A stretch of DNA of 5,897 nt. Origin: an uncultured Pirellulaceae bacterium. Its GTDB lineage: Bacteria; Planctomycetota; Planctomycetia; Pirellulales; Pirellulaceae. The position numbers and the translations under genes were made by a program. Position 1 is the stretch's first letter. Each line of letters begins with the position of its first letter. The stretch covers positions 1 to 5,897 of the forward strand of contig CAKQNH010000346.1 of assembly GCA_934255105.1 (NCBI GenBank), read 5' to 3'. Shown piece by piece: positions 5,811 through 5,897 of the stretch. The notes under the pieces were generated by a model. It was not told the origin of the DNA and searched no databases. It saw nothing but the letters and a program-made list of their open reading frames with translations.

Positions 5811-5897
5811 CCCAATCGGTCGAGGATGTCGCGCAGCTTGTGGATGTCGATTGGCTTTACAATGTGTTCATCGAACCCGGCGGAAATGGCGTTATGC
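5807..5897 (-). CDS. Receiver-domain protein, C-terminal end (5' part outside window)
   Basis: On the minus strand one frame is open from the window edge to TAA at 5809-5807 and encodes 29 residues beginning HNAISAGFDEHIVKPID and ending DRLG. SAGFDEHIVKPID is the end of a receiver domain: the conserved switch Lys followed by Pro, in the same setting as AGCNDYLSKPID of the neighbouring kinase. The protein ends right after the last receiver helix, so the receiver is C-terminal. It could be a stand-alone regulator or, as in the neighbour, the tail of a hybrid kinase; the window cannot tell. It converges on the kinase gene, sharing four bases at the stops, and no terminator can fit between them. 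Confidence 0.85.
   Translation of the reverse strand, partial: HNAISAGFDEHIVKPIDIHKLRDILDRLG

Overview
The window is bacterial, gene-dense, and built around two-component (phosphorelay) signalling. The hybrid kinase type (a CheB/CheR-like fusion carried through PAS domains to a histidine kinase and receiver), the carbohydrate-enzyme neighbour, the moderate GC content and the near absence of strong Shine-Dalgarno sites at two of three visible starts suggest a planctomycete, possibly of the Pirellulaceae. That assignment is inference from gene style only; no rRNA or other marker gene is present.

Left block (1-1046, minus strand). A 146-residue single-domain response regulator (1046 to 606) is followed after 30 bases by the first 191 codons of a glycoside hydrolase family 13 protein resembling a glycogen branching enzyme (575 to the window edge, continuing beyond it). 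I recovered the second gene by reading the reverse complement of 1-575; it runs off the window and has no visible stop. The two probably form an operon.

Divergent intergenic region (1047-1676, 630 bases). No convincing gene is present. It holds an 11-bp inverted repeat with arms at 1166-1176 and 1211-1221, two related GC-rich motifs at 1185-1212 and 1507-1535, and two short hairpins at 1283-1301 and 1342-1364.

Central gene (1677-5810, plus strand). This is a 1377-residue soluble signalling protein. In order it has a CheB-like methylesterase domain, a CheR methyltransferase domain, a PAS-like domain, a heptad coiled coil, two further PAS domains, HisKA, HATPase and a C-terminal receiver. The kinase and receiver residues are all present. 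The CheB-like domain seems to have lost its catalytic serine, so it is probably a non-enzymatic relic or a sensor/scaffold module.

Right edge (5807-5897, minus strand). The last 29 codons of another receiver-domain protein run towards the kinase gene. The two genes overlap tail to tail by four bases at their stop codons.

Possible working model (inference): the hybrid kinase autophosphorylates at His998 and passes phosphate to its own Asp1308. From there it may go through an Hpt protein not seen here, or directly, to the stand-alone receiver (Asp52) or to the right-hand receiver protein. The link from the stand-alone receiver to a branching-enzyme-like protein suggests, but does not prove, that glycogen metabolism or a linked stress response is an output.
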